Positions 1 through 7,897 of a stretch of 64,000 bases of DNA are shown one piece after another. Source of the stretch: Paenibacillus sp. FJAT-29882 (lineage in GTDB: Bacteria > Bacillota > Bacilli > Bacillales > DSM-1321). The translations under genes were made by a program, and so were the position numbers. The stretch is taken from NCBI RefSeq assembly GCF_001510645.1, contig NZ_LMVB01000003.1:372001-436000 (forward strand), read 5' to 3'. The notes under the pieces were generated by a model. It saw only the letters and a program-made list of their open reading frames with translations. It did no database searches and had not been told where the DNA came from. Position 1 is the stretch's first letter. The number at the start of each line of letters is the position of its first letter.

Positions 1-47
1 GATGCAAGAATATCAAATACCTTGACTTAATTAATATGATAAGAAGC

Positions 48-110
48 TATCCCGTACAAAAAAGGGTCAGACCTCACATGAATAGTGTGAAGTCCGACCC
101 TTTTGGGATA
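48..110. terminator. Family A hairpin repeat (A1)
   Basis: Inverted repeat with outer arms TATCCC/GGGATA and inner arms AAAAGGGTCAGACC and a near-complement ending CCGACCCTTTT. It lies just beyond the 3' end of the lysine permease gene (minus strand) and probably ends its transcript. The GGGTCAGAC core recurs in about a dozen hairpins in the window. Confidence 0.7.
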
Positions 111-119
111 TCTTTGTTA

Positions 120-1568
120 TTATTTAGTTTCGAAATCACAGTCTTTTAAAGGGATTAATTTTGTTTTGTTTTTAACTTTATAGACGAGCCAAACGATTAA
201 GAAAAGAGGTAAACCAATATAAGAAACAAGTACTCCGTTCCAATCGACCCCGCTTCCCGTAAAGGCTTGGTAGTTTTGACCTAATATAATGAAAATACAT
301 AAAAATAGTGCTAATAATGGACCGAGTGGGAACCACTTTGCTCGATATGGAAGATCCTTTATGTCGTGTCCTTGTGCGATATAGGCTCTGCGGAAGCGGT
401 AATGGCTGATGGCAATCCCGAGCCAAGTAACAAATCCAGCCATCCCTGACGCGTTTAACAACCAAATATAAACGGCACCATCGCCGAAGAAAGTCGTTAA
501 GAAAGCTAGTGATCCAACTAAAGTAGTTGCGATTAAGGCATTAACTGGCACACCTCTTTTATCCAATTTCCCTAAGAATTTGGGTGCTTTACCATCGCGT
601 GCTAAATCCCAAAGCATACGAGTAGAAGCATACATGCCTGAGTTACCTGCAGACAAGACAGATGTTAAAATAATGGCGTTCATGACGGATGCAGCGAAGG
701 CAAATCCTGCGCGTTCAAAAACGAGTGTGAATGGACTTACAGAAACCGCATCACTTAATAATCGTTCATCTGTGTATGGAAGAATCATCCCGATGACAAA
801 AATAGATAAAATGTAAAAAAGGAGGATTCGCCAAAATACAGTGCTAATTGCTTTTGGAATATTTTTTTCTGGCTCTTCGCTTTCTCCAGCAGCTACGCCG
901 AGTAATTCAGTCCCTTGAAAAGAGAAACCCGCTGCCATGAAAATTCCTAGGATGGCAAAGAATCCGCCATTAAAAGGTGCATCCTCGATTGTGAAGTTTG
1001 TAAAGCCAATAGACTCTCCGCCCATAATGCCAAAAATCATTAAAAATCCAGTAATAATAAAGATGATGACTGTTACAACTTTAATCAGTGCAAACCAAAA
1101 TTCCGCTTCTCCAAAGCCTTTAACAGACATATAGTTGAAGCCGAACATAATGACAAGTGCCAGTGCACTCCACATAACTGAAGGACTTTCTGGAAACCAA
1201 AATTTCATAATGAGTACAACCGCAGCAAGCTCCGCGGCAATCGTAATTGCCCAGTTATACCAATAGTTCCAGCCGATTGCAAAACCAAAAGCCGGATCAA
1301 CAAAATTCGTGGCATACACTTTGAATGAACCAGCTACTGGCATGTAGGCTGCCATCTCGGCAAGACTGGTCATTAAGAAATAAACCATGATTCCAACAGC
1401 TGCATAGGCGAGCAGCGCTCCACCTGGACCAGCAGTATGAATAGCGCCACCACTTGCCAAAAATATCCCAGTTCCGATTGATCCTCCAAGAGAAATCATC
1501 ATCAGATGGCGTGCTTTAAGAGTTCTCTTTAATTGAGTAGGGTTAGATGTTTTGGTTGAATTCGCCAA
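120..1568 (-). CDS. Amino acid permease, probable lysine transporter (LysP/YvsH type)
   Basis: 482-residue APC-superfamily permease with about 12 hydrophobic segments. The N-terminal SLGGSIGTGIFLASG stretch is the classic first-helix substrate motif of the AAT/LysP branch. A lysine riboswitch lies in its leader, so lysine uptake is the likely role. The start is a TTG behind AAAGGAGT at a good distance. It is monocistronic, ending at a family A hairpin. The family also contains arginine/ornithine and other amino acid carriers; the lysine call rests on the riboswitch rather than on residues in the protein. Confidence 0.88.
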   Translation of the reverse strand: MANSTKTSNPTQLKRTLKARHLMMISLGGSIGTGIFLASGGAIHTAGPGGALLAYAAVGIMVYFLMTSLAEMAAYMPVAGSFKVYATNFVDPAFGFAIGWNYWYNWAITIAAELAAVVLIMKFWFPESPSVMWSALALVIMFGFNYMSVKGFGEAEFWFALIKVVTVIIFIITGFLMIFGIMGGESIGFTNFTIEDAPFNGGFFAILGIFMAAGFSFQGTELLGVAAGESEEPEKNIPKAISTVFWRILLFYILSIFVIGMILPYTDERLLSDAVSVSPFTLVFERAGFAFAASVMNAIILTSVLSAGNSGMYASTRMLWDLARDGKAPKFLGKLDKRGVPVNALIATTLVGSLAFLTTFFGDGAVYIWLLNASGMAGFVTWLGIAISHYRFRRAYIAQGHDIKDLPYRAKWFPLGPLLALFLCIFIILGQNYQAFTGSGVDWNGVLVSYIGLPLFLIVWLVYKVKNKTKLIPLKDCDFETK

Positions 1569-1593
1569 TGATCGTGTACACTCCTTTTCTGTG

Positions 1594-1650
1594 AAAAAGG
1601 GGCGGGGCTTCGCAAAAATCAGCTCCGTACCGCCACCTTCATAAGGTGAT
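1594..1650. repeat. Possible degenerate family D repeat (D4)
   Basis: Carries the strings GGGGCTTCGC and GCTCCGTACCGCCACC, which match parts of the fuller family D copies at 27925 and 48321 (GGCTCCGCACCGCCAC). The parts between are missing. It lies between the lysine riboswitch terminator and the permease start, so it would be in the mRNA leader. Confidence 0.4.
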
Positions 1651-1747
1651 ACAATTTGAGTGCCTGAACCTTTTCATCGTTTTAGTTGGGATCAGATGCT
1701 CATGGATGTTTTTTTATGATGGAAGGTTAAATGGTATTTAAGGCAAA

Positions 1748-1785
1748 TAAAAAAACAACAGTCGAAAAAGATCGACGGCTGTTTG
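1748..1785 (-). terminator. Expression-platform terminator of the lysine riboswitch
   Basis: Read on the minus strand, a hairpin with arms CAGCCGTCGA and TCGACTGTTG (one G.U pair and one mismatch) is followed by a run of T. It directly follows the aptamer, the usual arrangement for a transcription-attenuating L box. Confidence 0.8.
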
Positions 1786-1809
1786 ATGAGTCCGTTAAAT
1801 CCTTCCGAA

Positions 1810-1976
1810 GATAGCCCTCCACGTTACTAAACGTGACAGTGATGTTCCTGTTCGGAAACATCGCCAGCATGGATAGTCAATGATTTATCCAAACTTCGGC
1901 AATTTATCCTTTCAAACGGAGTCATCAATTTCATTGAATCTCGTCCGCTTTACTATTATAAGTTGCAGCCTCTATC
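1810..1976 (-). promoter_or_regulatory. Lysine riboswitch (L box)
   Basis: On the minus strand the leader carries the L-box hallmarks in order: P1 5' arm GATAGAGGC, AGTA, GAAAGGATAAATTGCCGAAG, TGCTGGCGATG, CTGTCACG, and P1 3' arm GGAGGGCTATC. A terminator follows. In Bacillaceae such aptamers repress lysine transport or biosynthesis genes when lysine is high, so this one identifies the downstream permease as lysine-responsive. Confidence 0.92.
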
Positions 1977-2014
1977 CCATCGGTGAATGGGAATATTTAA
2001 TTAAATATGATTGT

Positions 2015-2043
2015 AGTATAGTATAATTCAAATGGACAAGCAA
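2015..2043 (-). promoter_or_regulatory. Sigma-A-like promoter of the lysine permease leader
   Basis: On the minus strand TTGCTT and TATACT are separated by exactly 17 bp and lie about 40 bp upstream of the riboswitch. Confidence 0.6.
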
Positions 2044-2158
2044 TGTTTAATTTTGAAAGGGAAGTAATAATTAGACAAGAATAGATGAAAAGACCCAATA
2101 CATTGGAGCGAACAAAGAGAAAATTTGGACCATTATGTTTACAGTTTTTTAGTTTAAC

Positions 2159-2426
2159 CTCTTGTTCGAATTCGCACTTGTAACGACGATTTTTATTGTA
2201 AAGAAAAAGGCATTTGATTCTGGATTGGCTTGCGCGATAGGAATCCCGGTCGTTTTCTTTCACTATTTATTAATGGGCTATTACAGCAGGGATGCTAAAT
2301 GCTTCGATAGCAGGATGTATGGTCAGTGTTGCGGGTGTGATCTTTGGATTGGCTTTTCTATTTTCGCCAAGTCAGGGACTTGTAACCACCTACATGAAGA
2401 GAAGGCGACTTAGCGCAGAAAGATGA
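2159..2426 (+). pseudogene. Relic of an ABC-3 family metal (Mn/Zn) transporter permease
   Basis: One frame reads KAFDSGLACAIGIPVVFFHY then LLM, the signature region of MntC/MntD/ZnuB-type permeases. After a frame change the sequence continues AITAGMLNASIAG, then a hydrophobic helix and the typical end LAFLFSPSQGLV with a basic tail and stop. The N-terminal half and part of the middle are missing and a frameshift separates the pieces, so this is a remnant. No partner ATPase or binding protein lies nearby. Confidence 0.7.
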
Positions 2427-2467
2427 TAAGTTGGGACTTCGTGGGGGAAAATCAATATACGATATAG

Positions 2468-2495
2468 TTGTGATTTTGTCTGTTTACAGTATAAT
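2468..2495 (+). promoter_or_regulatory. Sigma-A-like promoter upstream of rodA
   Basis: TTGTGA and TATAAT with a 16-bp spacer, about 80 bp before the rodA start. Confidence 0.55.
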
Positions 2496-2577
2496 GGATA
2501 GGTGTACGAAAGGGAGTATTTTCTCAAAAATATGCTATGGATCATAGTTCCCTTAATCCTTCTTATGGGAGAGTTAT

Positions 2578-3762
2578 ATGGAATCAAATAATAAAATTTC
2601 ATCCAGAATTGATTATACCTTAGCTTTTATACTATTTCTTCTGTTTATTACGAGCTGTATTGCGATATACAGTGCGCAGACATCTGGGCAGTATGTAAAT
2701 AACTTTTTAATTCAACAAGTATTTTGGTACGCGGTTGGTGTAGGCATTGTTGCAGCCATCATTACCTTTGATTCAGATCAATTAAAGAAAATAACTTGGT
2801 ATGCGTATGGCTTTGGGCTTTTTCTACTTTTCTTGCTAGTGGTAGCTCCAGATACGTTAGCTCCTAACATAAATGGAGCCAAGAGTTGGTTTGTCATTCC
2901 CAAAGTGGGTTCGATACAACCATCAGAATTCATGAAGACGTTTTTGATCGTCGCTCTTGCCAATGTGGCGACTACTCATCATGAAAAAAATCCAATGAAG
3001 ACGATTAAAACGGATTTCTGGCTGTTGTTGAAATTAGGTCTTGTAACGATGCCGCCGATTATGTTAGTTATGTTACAACCCGACTTAGGAACTTCCCTTG
3101 TCTTAATTGCGATTTTAGTTGGAATCATTTTTGTTTCAGGTGTTTCATGGAAGATACTAACACCCATTTTTGCAGGTGGGGCAGCAGTCGCAGGAACGAT
3201 ATTTTATTTTGTTCTATGGCATCCTGATATTTTAGAAAAGTATCTAGGAGTTAAGCAATATCAATTTGGACGGATTTATTCTTGGTTAGATCCTTATAAT
3301 TACGCCAGTTCAACAGGGTATCAATTAACGAAATCATTGCTGGCTATCGGATCAGGCCAAACGACAGGGAAAGCATTAGAAGGTGGAATCGGCGCTAGAG
3401 AGGTGTATTTGCCGGAAAGTCATTCGGATTTCATCTTTAGTGTAATTGGCGAAGAATTCGGCTTTCTTGGGTCCAGTATTGTCGTTAGTTTGTTTTTCTT
3501 GCTGATCTATCACATTACGAAATCTGGAATGGACACGAAGAATAATTTCTATACGTATATTTGTGTGGGTGTAATTAGTATGATTACATTCCATGTATTT
3601 CAAAATATTGGCATGACGATTGGCGTTTTGCCGATTACAGGTATTCCGCTTCCTTTCATTAGTTATGGTGGAAGTTCGCTGATGGGGAATATGATGGCGA
3701 TGGGTTTAATTTTTAGTATTCGATATCATTATAAGAAATACATGTTTTCTACCAATAAATAA
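2578..3762 (+). CDS. rodA: Rod-shape peptidoglycan glycosyltransferase RodA (SEDS family)
   Basis: 394 residues, close to the usual RodA length, with about 10 membrane helices. SEDS landmarks are present: GAKSWFVIP and QPSEFMK (about 101-122), QPDLGTS (about 165), HSDFIFSVIGEEFG (about 281-294) and the C-terminal GIPLPFISYGGSSL. RodA polymerises lipid II for cell elongation with a class B PBP partner. RodA is preferred over FtsW/SpoVE because of the IYSAQTSGQY N-terminus and the length; several Bacillaceae carry more than one RodA paralogue. The ATG follows GGGAGAG. Confidence 0.9.
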   Translation: MESNNKISSRIDYTLAFILFLLFITSCIAIYSAQTSGQYVNNFLIQQVFWYAVGVGIVAAIITFDSDQLKKITWYAYGFGLFLLFLLVVAPDTLAPNINGAKSWFVIPKVGSIQPSEFMKTFLIVALANVATTHHEKNPMKTIKTDFWLLLKLGLVTMPPIMLVMLQPDLGTSLVLIAILVGIIFVSGVSWKILTPIFAGGAAVAGTIFYFVLWHPDILEKYLGVKQYQFGRIYSWLDPYNYASSTGYQLTKSLLAIGSGQTTGKALEGGIGAREVYLPESHSDFIFSVIGEEFGFLGSSIVVSLFFLLIYHITKSGMDTKNNFYTYICVGVISMITFHVFQNIGMTIGVLPITGIPLPFISYGGSSLMGNMMAMGLIFSIRYHYKKYMFSTNK

Positions 3763-3804
3763 GAGAAACGCAAGCGTTAGACACCAACGAGGACTCGAAA
3801 AAAC

Positions 3805-3858
3805 ATAAAGTGAAACTTCCATCAGTGGGGGTATTACAGCCTGTTAAGCCAGGATAAA
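3805..3858 (-). repeat. Short bcr1-like family B element (B1)
   Basis: Begins ATAAAGTGAAACTTC and ends GGATAAA, keeping the CAGTGGGG arm and a CTGTTAAGCC remnant of the other end; the centre is deleted (54 bp). It lies directly upstream of the YusU-like ribosome binding site. Confidence 0.8.
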
Positions 3859-3881
3859 GTCACTTGCAAAGGAGTATTGAT

Positions 3882-4136
3882 ATGAACGATCAATTTACTG
3901 AGCAATTTGATGGTTTGATTGAGAAATATACGGAACTTCTTACTGGAGAAAGTGATCTTGAACTTCAGGAAAAAGTCCGGTACTGGGCACTTTATTCGTA
4001 TATTGCCAAATCCATGCCTGCCCTTGCTAAGCATTGGAATTCAACTTATCCAGAGGCAAAACAAGAAATGGTTAAGCTGATTCAGGAAATAAAAAAACTG
4101 AACGACGACTATCGAGAACAAAAGGAGAAGGCTTAG
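3882..4136 (+). CDS. yusU: YusU-like small protein (DUF2573)
   Basis: 84-residue hydrophilic, mostly helical protein without membrane segment or signal peptide. The opening MNDQFTEQFDGLIEKYTELL and the motif SMPALAKHWN resemble B. subtilis YusU; the function is unknown. The ATG at 3882 is chosen because AAAGGAG precedes it at the right distance; an upstream in-frame start at 3864 has none. The last codons and the stop form part of a perfect hairpin with the convergent coat gene. The family name is from memory. Confidence 0.7.
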   Translation: MNDQFTEQFDGLIEKYTELLTGESDLELQEKVRYWALYSYIAKSMPALAKHWNSTYPEAKQEMVKLIQEIKKLNDDYREQKEKA

Positions 4137-4152
4137 CCTTCTCCTTTTGTTC
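4116..4152. terminator. Perfect 16-bp hairpin spanning the stop codon of the YusU-like gene
   Basis: Arms GAACAAAAGGAGAAGG and CCTTCTCCTTTTGTTC pair without mismatch around a CTTAG loop containing the TAG stop. It lies between convergent genes and probably stops transcription both ways, although neither side has a long T run. Confidence 0.6.
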
Positions 4153-4162
4153 GGTATAAATG

Positions 4163-4215
4163 TTATCCTGCATTAACAGGAAGTAAGACCCCTATTAATT
4201 GACGTTTCACTTTAT
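4163..4215 (+). repeat. Short bcr1-like family B element (B2)
   Basis: Starts TTATCCTGCATTAACAGG, continues AAGTAAGACCCC, and ends GTTTCACTTTAT; the centre is deleted. Its terminal TTTAT supplies the TAA stop codon of the minus-strand coat gene. Confidence 0.8.
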
Positions 4216-4547
4216 TGTATTCCAGCATCATAAGGGAATTGGTTTTTATAGCCACTGAATTGTTGGTAGGCTTGACCGACTTTTTGAGGGTCTTCTTTTT
4301 CAAGAGTATACCAGCCTTTTTCGAACATTAAGTAATAGAGCTCCCTTTGCGCTGTCTCTACTTCGGTATAAATGGATTGAATATCCTGATACAAAGTCTG
4401 ATTGCTCAATTCATTCAATGCCACTCCATAAGAACTTTTTAAATATTTTTCTGTACTTAGTATATCATTAACGAAATCACGTTCATTCATTTGCGGTGTC
4501 TTTGGAATGGGAGCTTCAGGGTTTTGTACTTTATTTTGATTGGGCAA
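4212..4547 (-). CDS. CotF-like spore coat protein (YusN type)
   Basis: 111 residues with the Coat_F-type helical pattern: NERDFVNDILSTEKYL, then YGVALNELSNQTLYQDI and a Tyr-rich C-terminus (YYLMFEKGWYTLE). It should be made in the mother cell and end up in the spore coat. The TTG start sits 9 nt after AAAGGAG; the nearby ATG is out of frame and gives only seven codons. It lies just downstream of a second, related coat gene. Confidence 0.8.
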   Translation of the reverse strand: MPNQNKVQNPEAPIPKTPQMNERDFVNDILSTEKYLKSSYGVALNELSNQTLYQDIQSIYTEVETAQRELYYLMFEKGWYTLEKEDPQKVGQAYQQFSGYKNQFPYDAGIQ

Positions 4548-4571
4548 TTTGCATATCTCCTTTCATCATGA

Positions 4572-4853
4572 TTATTGGAGCTGTTGACTTTGTTTGGCTG
4601 GATCAAGATGTGTAAGGATGGTATTATAATGGCGCTGATGCATTAGGCCATATTTATTTAAGGCTTGCACGACTTGTTGATCTTGGCATTGAGCGGCGAA
4701 AAAATGAGCTTTCTTCATAGCAAGTAAATTCCAGGACAGCATATCTTTTAAATAAAGGCTATCTTTCGTTGAAACCATTTTTGGTGGCTGTTTCATAGTG
4801 CCAACAGGTACATTACTCTGTGGTTGGTTTCCTTGAACATTTTCTTGCATCAT
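4572..4853 (-). CDS. CotF-like spore coat protein
   Basis: About 93 residues; a Gln/Asn/Pro-rich N-terminus is followed by a CotF-type bundle (DSLYLKDMLSWNLLAMKKAH and QALNKYGLMHQRHYNTIL). It probably shares a transcript with the coat gene 24 bp downstream. The longest reading frame begins at a GTG inside the AAGGAGG ribosome binding site; the ATG at 4853 or the next codon is the realistic start. A sporulation sigma promoter is expected but I cannot assign one. Confidence 0.8.
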   Translation of the reverse strand: MMQENVQGNQPQSNVPVGTMKQPPKMVSTKDSLYLKDMLSWNLLAMKKAHFFAAQCQDQQVVQALNKYGLMHQRHYNTILTHLDPAKQSQQLQ

Positions 4854-4928
4854 ATCCACCTCCTTAAAATGATGTTTTTCTAAAGAATACTGTTGTTACA
4901 AGCGTTACATACCATGGAGAGTAACGAG

Positions 4929-5062
4929 TTTACCCCGATTTAACAGTTAATCCCACAACTCTATTTTGCAAAAGAATCAAGAAAAAATAGGAAGGAAATA
5001 AACAGCCTGTAAAACGTAACTACCCTCAGTGGAGGATGAAACGGATGGACGTTTCACTTTAT
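4929..5062 (+). repeat. Full-length but diverged bcr1-like family B element (B3)
   Basis: Left end TTTACCCCGATTTAACAG, a middle with AATCAAGAAAAAATAGG, CAGCCTGTAAAA, then CTCAGTGGAGGATGAA and the end GTTTCACTTTAT. It aligns over its length with the standard copy at 46367 and forms the stop codon of yuzL. The AATCAAGAAAAAATAGG variant also occurs in the copy at 56260. Confidence 0.75.
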
Positions 5063-5190
5063 TTTTTAAATTGATTGTTTGTACTGTTCACTTTGTTTTG
5101 TCCATGTCCTTCAACACCAGGACCTGCGTTTCCTTTCACGCTCGCCGCACTTACTGCAGCTTTGGATGGATTATCTTTACGCTTGACCAT
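5059..5190 (-). CDS. yuzL: YuzL family small protein
   Basis: 43-residue basic protein opening MVKRKDNPSKAAVSAASVKG, followed by a Gly/Asn/Gln-rich tail, as in the YuzL family of spore formers. GGAGGTGATTCGCAA precedes the ATG. Composition resembles small acid-soluble or coat-associated proteins, but the function is not known to me. The TAA stop comes from the end of the family B element. It is divergent from fadN. Confidence 0.8.
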   Translation of the reverse strand: MVKRKDNPSKAAVSAASVKGNAGPGVEGHGQNKVNSTNNQFKK

Positions 5191-5353
5191 TTGCGAATCA
5201 CCTCCTACCTCGTTATTCTTTGTGGTTAGAGAAATAATATGTCACCATTTGTTGAATGAAAAAATGACGTTTTTAGCCATTAAAGATTGCGCAATTTTCT
5301 GAAATATTCTATATTTAAAGTAGGAGAGAGGTCGCTTATTTTTAATGAAAAAA

Positions 5354-5371
5354 TGAATGAGTATTCATTCA
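5354..5371. promoter_or_regulatory. FadR operator upstream of fadN
   Basis: The palindrome TGAATGAGTATTCATTCA matches the Bacillus FadR (YsiA) consensus TGAATGANTANTNATTCA at every fixed position. FadR represses beta-oxidation genes until long-chain acyl-CoA binds it. The site lies 27 bp before the fadN start. Confidence 0.92.
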
Positions 5372-5397
5372 AGACATTTGAATAAGGGGGATTGAAT

Positions 5398-7785
5398 TTG
5401 GTGCGACAAATCAGAAGGGCTGCTGTTCTGGGGTCAGGGGTTATGGGCTCAGGGATTGCCGCACACCTTGCTAACATAGGAATTCCAACTTATCTTTTAG
5501 ATATCGTTCCCGCGGAGCTTACAGAGGATGAAAAGAAACAAGGATTGTCACTTAAAGATAAAGCGGTGAGAAATCGAATCAGCCAAACGTCTATTCAAAA
5601 GCTATTAAAACAAAAGCCCGCACCGCTTACTTCAAAAAGCAAACTTGCATTGATCGAAGCCGGTAACTTTGAAGATGACTTAGAAAAGCTTGCTGAAGTG
5701 GATTGGGTGATTGAAGTTGTTGTTGAAAACCTGCAAGTGAAAAAAGACATTTTCGCAAAAGTGGATCAATATAGAAAGCAAGGTAGTATCATTAGCTCCA
5801 ATACATCAGGCATTTCGATCGAAGCTATGGCGGATGGGCGTTCGACGGACTTTCAAAAGCACTTTCTAGGCACTCATTTCTTTAACCCACCACGTTATTT
5901 AAAGCTACTTGAAATTATCCCAACAAAATTGACTGATCCAAAGGTACTCTTATTTATGAAACAATTTGGTGAAGATGTCCTCGGAAAAGGGGTTGTTGAA
6001 GCAAAAGATACCCCAAACTTCATTGCTAACCGAATTGGAACATATGGTTTACTCGTAACTGTACAAGAAATGTTAAAAGGCGGTTACAGTATCGGTGAAG
6101 TAGACTCCATTACAGGACCGATGATTGGCAGACCGAAAAGTGCAACGTTTCGTACACTTGATGTTGTGGGGTTAGACACATTTGCTCATGTAGCAAAAAA
6201 TGTTTATGACCAGGTGGATGGTAAAGAGAAGGAAGTCTTTCGGATACCTGATTTTGTAACAAAAATAGTTGAAAGAGGGTGGCTGGGAAGCAAAAGTGGC
6301 CAGGGATTTTTCATGAAAAAAGGAAAAGAAATTCTTGAACTTAATCCGCAAACCCTGGAATACGGACCGAGAAAGAAACTAAAAACAGCCTCTACTGAAA
6401 TGAGCAAACAGGCAAAAGGCTATTCAAATCAAATGAAGGCGCTCATTTATTCGGATGATCGTGCCGGACAGCTCTTGTGGAAAATATTAACCCCAGTACT
6501 TACTTACTCTGCTACACAACTTGGTGAAATTGCAGACGATATCGTGGCAATCGATCAAGCGATGAAGTGGGGATTCGGCTGGTCAAAAGGTCCGTTTGAA
6601 ACATGGGATGCGATTGGACTAGAGAAGTCCGTTACGCAATTAGAGCAAGAAGGCATTCATGTACCAGAATGGGTAAAAGAAATGCTCAGAAACGGATTCA
6701 CTCACTTTTACAAAGAAAATGAACAAGGTGAAACACTGTACTTCCATCATGGTAAATATAAGCAACTCATCGAAAATCCTAAAGCAATCAATTTGAAAAA
6801 AGTGAAAAAGCAAAAAGGGGTCATCAAAAAGAACGCTGGCGCAAGCTTAATCGATATCGGTGATGGTGTGGCATTGCTAGAATTCACCTCACAAAACAAT
6901 GCAATAGGACTTGATATCATTCAAATGATTAACTTTGCAATTGAGGAAGTAGCCACAAATTACAAAGGTCTTGTCATTGGGAACCAGGGGAAGAACTTCT
7001 GTGTCGGAGCGAATATCGCATTAATGCTAATGGAAGCCCAAGATGACAATATTTTCGAACTAGATATAGTCATCACTCAGTTCCAAAAAGCCATGTTGAA
7101 GATTAAATACAGCCCGAAACCAGTTGTTGCTGCACCATTTAATATGACTTTAGGTGGAGGGGCTGAAGTGTGTCTTCCGGCGGCTCGTATTCAGGCATCT
7201 TCGGAAACATACATGGGTCTTGTTGAAGTGGGAGTTGGTTTAATTCCAGGCGGCGGTGGAGCGAAGGAACTGTATTATAAGACGATAAAGAGTTTACCAA
7301 AAGGTGTGGAAGTTGATTTACAGAAAGTCGTAAATAAAGTATTTGAAATGGTGGCTACGGCAAAGGTTTCCTCTTCAGGAGAAGAAGCACATGAAAATAA
7401 TTTCTTGAATGTCACAGATGGAATTAGTGTGAATCCAGATCACTTAATTTATGATGCGAAGCAAGCTGTTCTTGCATTACATGAGCAAGGCTATACGGCT
7501 CCGATAAAGACAAAAATTCCAGTAGTCGGCGAATCGGGATATGCAACCCTTCTACTAGGAGCTGAGTCGATGCGTCTAACAGGATATATCTCTGAACATG
7601 ACATGGTCATAGCGAAAAAGCTTGCCTTTGTTCTTGCAGGCGGGATGGTGCCATTTGGTACAGAAGTGGATGAACAATACTTATTGAACTTAGAAAAAGA
7701 AGCATTCCTAAGCTTAATTTCTATGCCGAAATCTCAACAGAGAATGCAACATATGCTTCTTAAAGGAAAGCCGCTACGCAACTAA
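5398..7785 (+). CDS. fadN: 3-hydroxyacyl-CoA dehydrogenase / enoyl-CoA hydratase FadN
   Basis: About 795 residues. N-terminal Rossmann domain with GSGVMGSGIAAHLA (residues about 11-24), 3HCDH C-terminal domains with GTHFFNPPRYLKLLEI and DTPNFIANRIG, then an enoyl-CoA hydratase domain from about 500 (GKNFCVGANI, GGGAEVCLPA, GLIPGGGGAKE). It hydrates enoyl-CoA and oxidises 3-hydroxyacyl-CoA. AAGGGGG favours TTG at 5398 (7-nt spacing) or GTG at 5401 over the more upstream TTG at 5392. First gene of the fad unit under the FadR operator. Confidence 0.95.
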   Translation: MVRQIRRAAVLGSGVMGSGIAAHLANIGIPTYLLDIVPAELTEDEKKQGLSLKDKAVRNRISQTSIQKLLKQKPAPLTSKSKLALIEAGNFEDDLEKLAEVDWVIEVVVENLQVKKDIFAKVDQYRKQGSIISSNTSGISIEAMADGRSTDFQKHFLGTHFFNPPRYLKLLEIIPTKLTDPKVLLFMKQFGEDVLGKGVVEAKDTPNFIANRIGTYGLLVTVQEMLKGGYSIGEVDSITGPMIGRPKSATFRTLDVVGLDTFAHVAKNVYDQVDGKEKEVFRIPDFVTKIVERGWLGSKSGQGFFMKKGKEILELNPQTLEYGPRKKLKTASTEMSKQAKGYSNQMKALIYSDDRAGQLLWKILTPVLTYSATQLGEIADDIVAIDQAMKWGFGWSKGPFETWDAIGLEKSVTQLEQEGIHVPEWVKEMLRNGFTHFYKENEQGETLYFHHGKYKQLIENPKAINLKKVKKQKGVIKKNAGASLIDIGDGVALLEFTSQNNAIGLDIIQMINFAIEEVATNYKGLVIGNQGKNFCVGANIALMLMEAQDDNIFELDIVITQFQKAMLKIKYSPKPVVAAPFNMTLGGGAEVCLPAARIQASSETYMGLVEVGVGLIPGGGGAKELYYKTIKSLPKGVEVDLQKVVNKVFEMVATAKVSSSGEEAHENNFLNVTDGISVNPDHLIYDAKQAVLALHEQGYTAPIKTKIPVVGESGYATLLLGAESMRLTGYISEHDMVIAKKLAFVLAGGMVPFGTEVDEQYLLNLEKEAFLSLISMPKSQQRMQHMLLKGKPLRN

Positions 7786-7828
7786 TCTTGATAATCGTTC
7801 ATATAGCATTACAGAATAATGACTTACA

Positions 7829-7881
7829 TGTATCCCAGATTCACGGAAAGTCAAAACTCCACTGATTGAAGTTTCATTTTA
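7829..7881 (+). repeat. Short bcr1-like family B element between fadN and fadA (B4)
   Basis: TGTATCCCAGATTCACGG followed by CTCCACTGATTGAAG and TTTCATTTTA, matching both ends of the family B consensus with the centre missing. It lies inside the fad operon, 17 bp before the fadA start. Confidence 0.65.
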
Positions 7882-7897
7882 CGAAAGGAGGGTCCTC

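Noticed and set aside
1997..2263. Minus-strand frame of 88 codons
   Set aside because: It is antisense to the metal permease relic and runs over the lysine permease promoter; no ribosome binding site.
5029..5302. Two plus-strand frames upstream of fadN
   Set aside because: They run antisense over yuzL, which has a clear ribosome binding site and a known family; no start signals for the plus frames.
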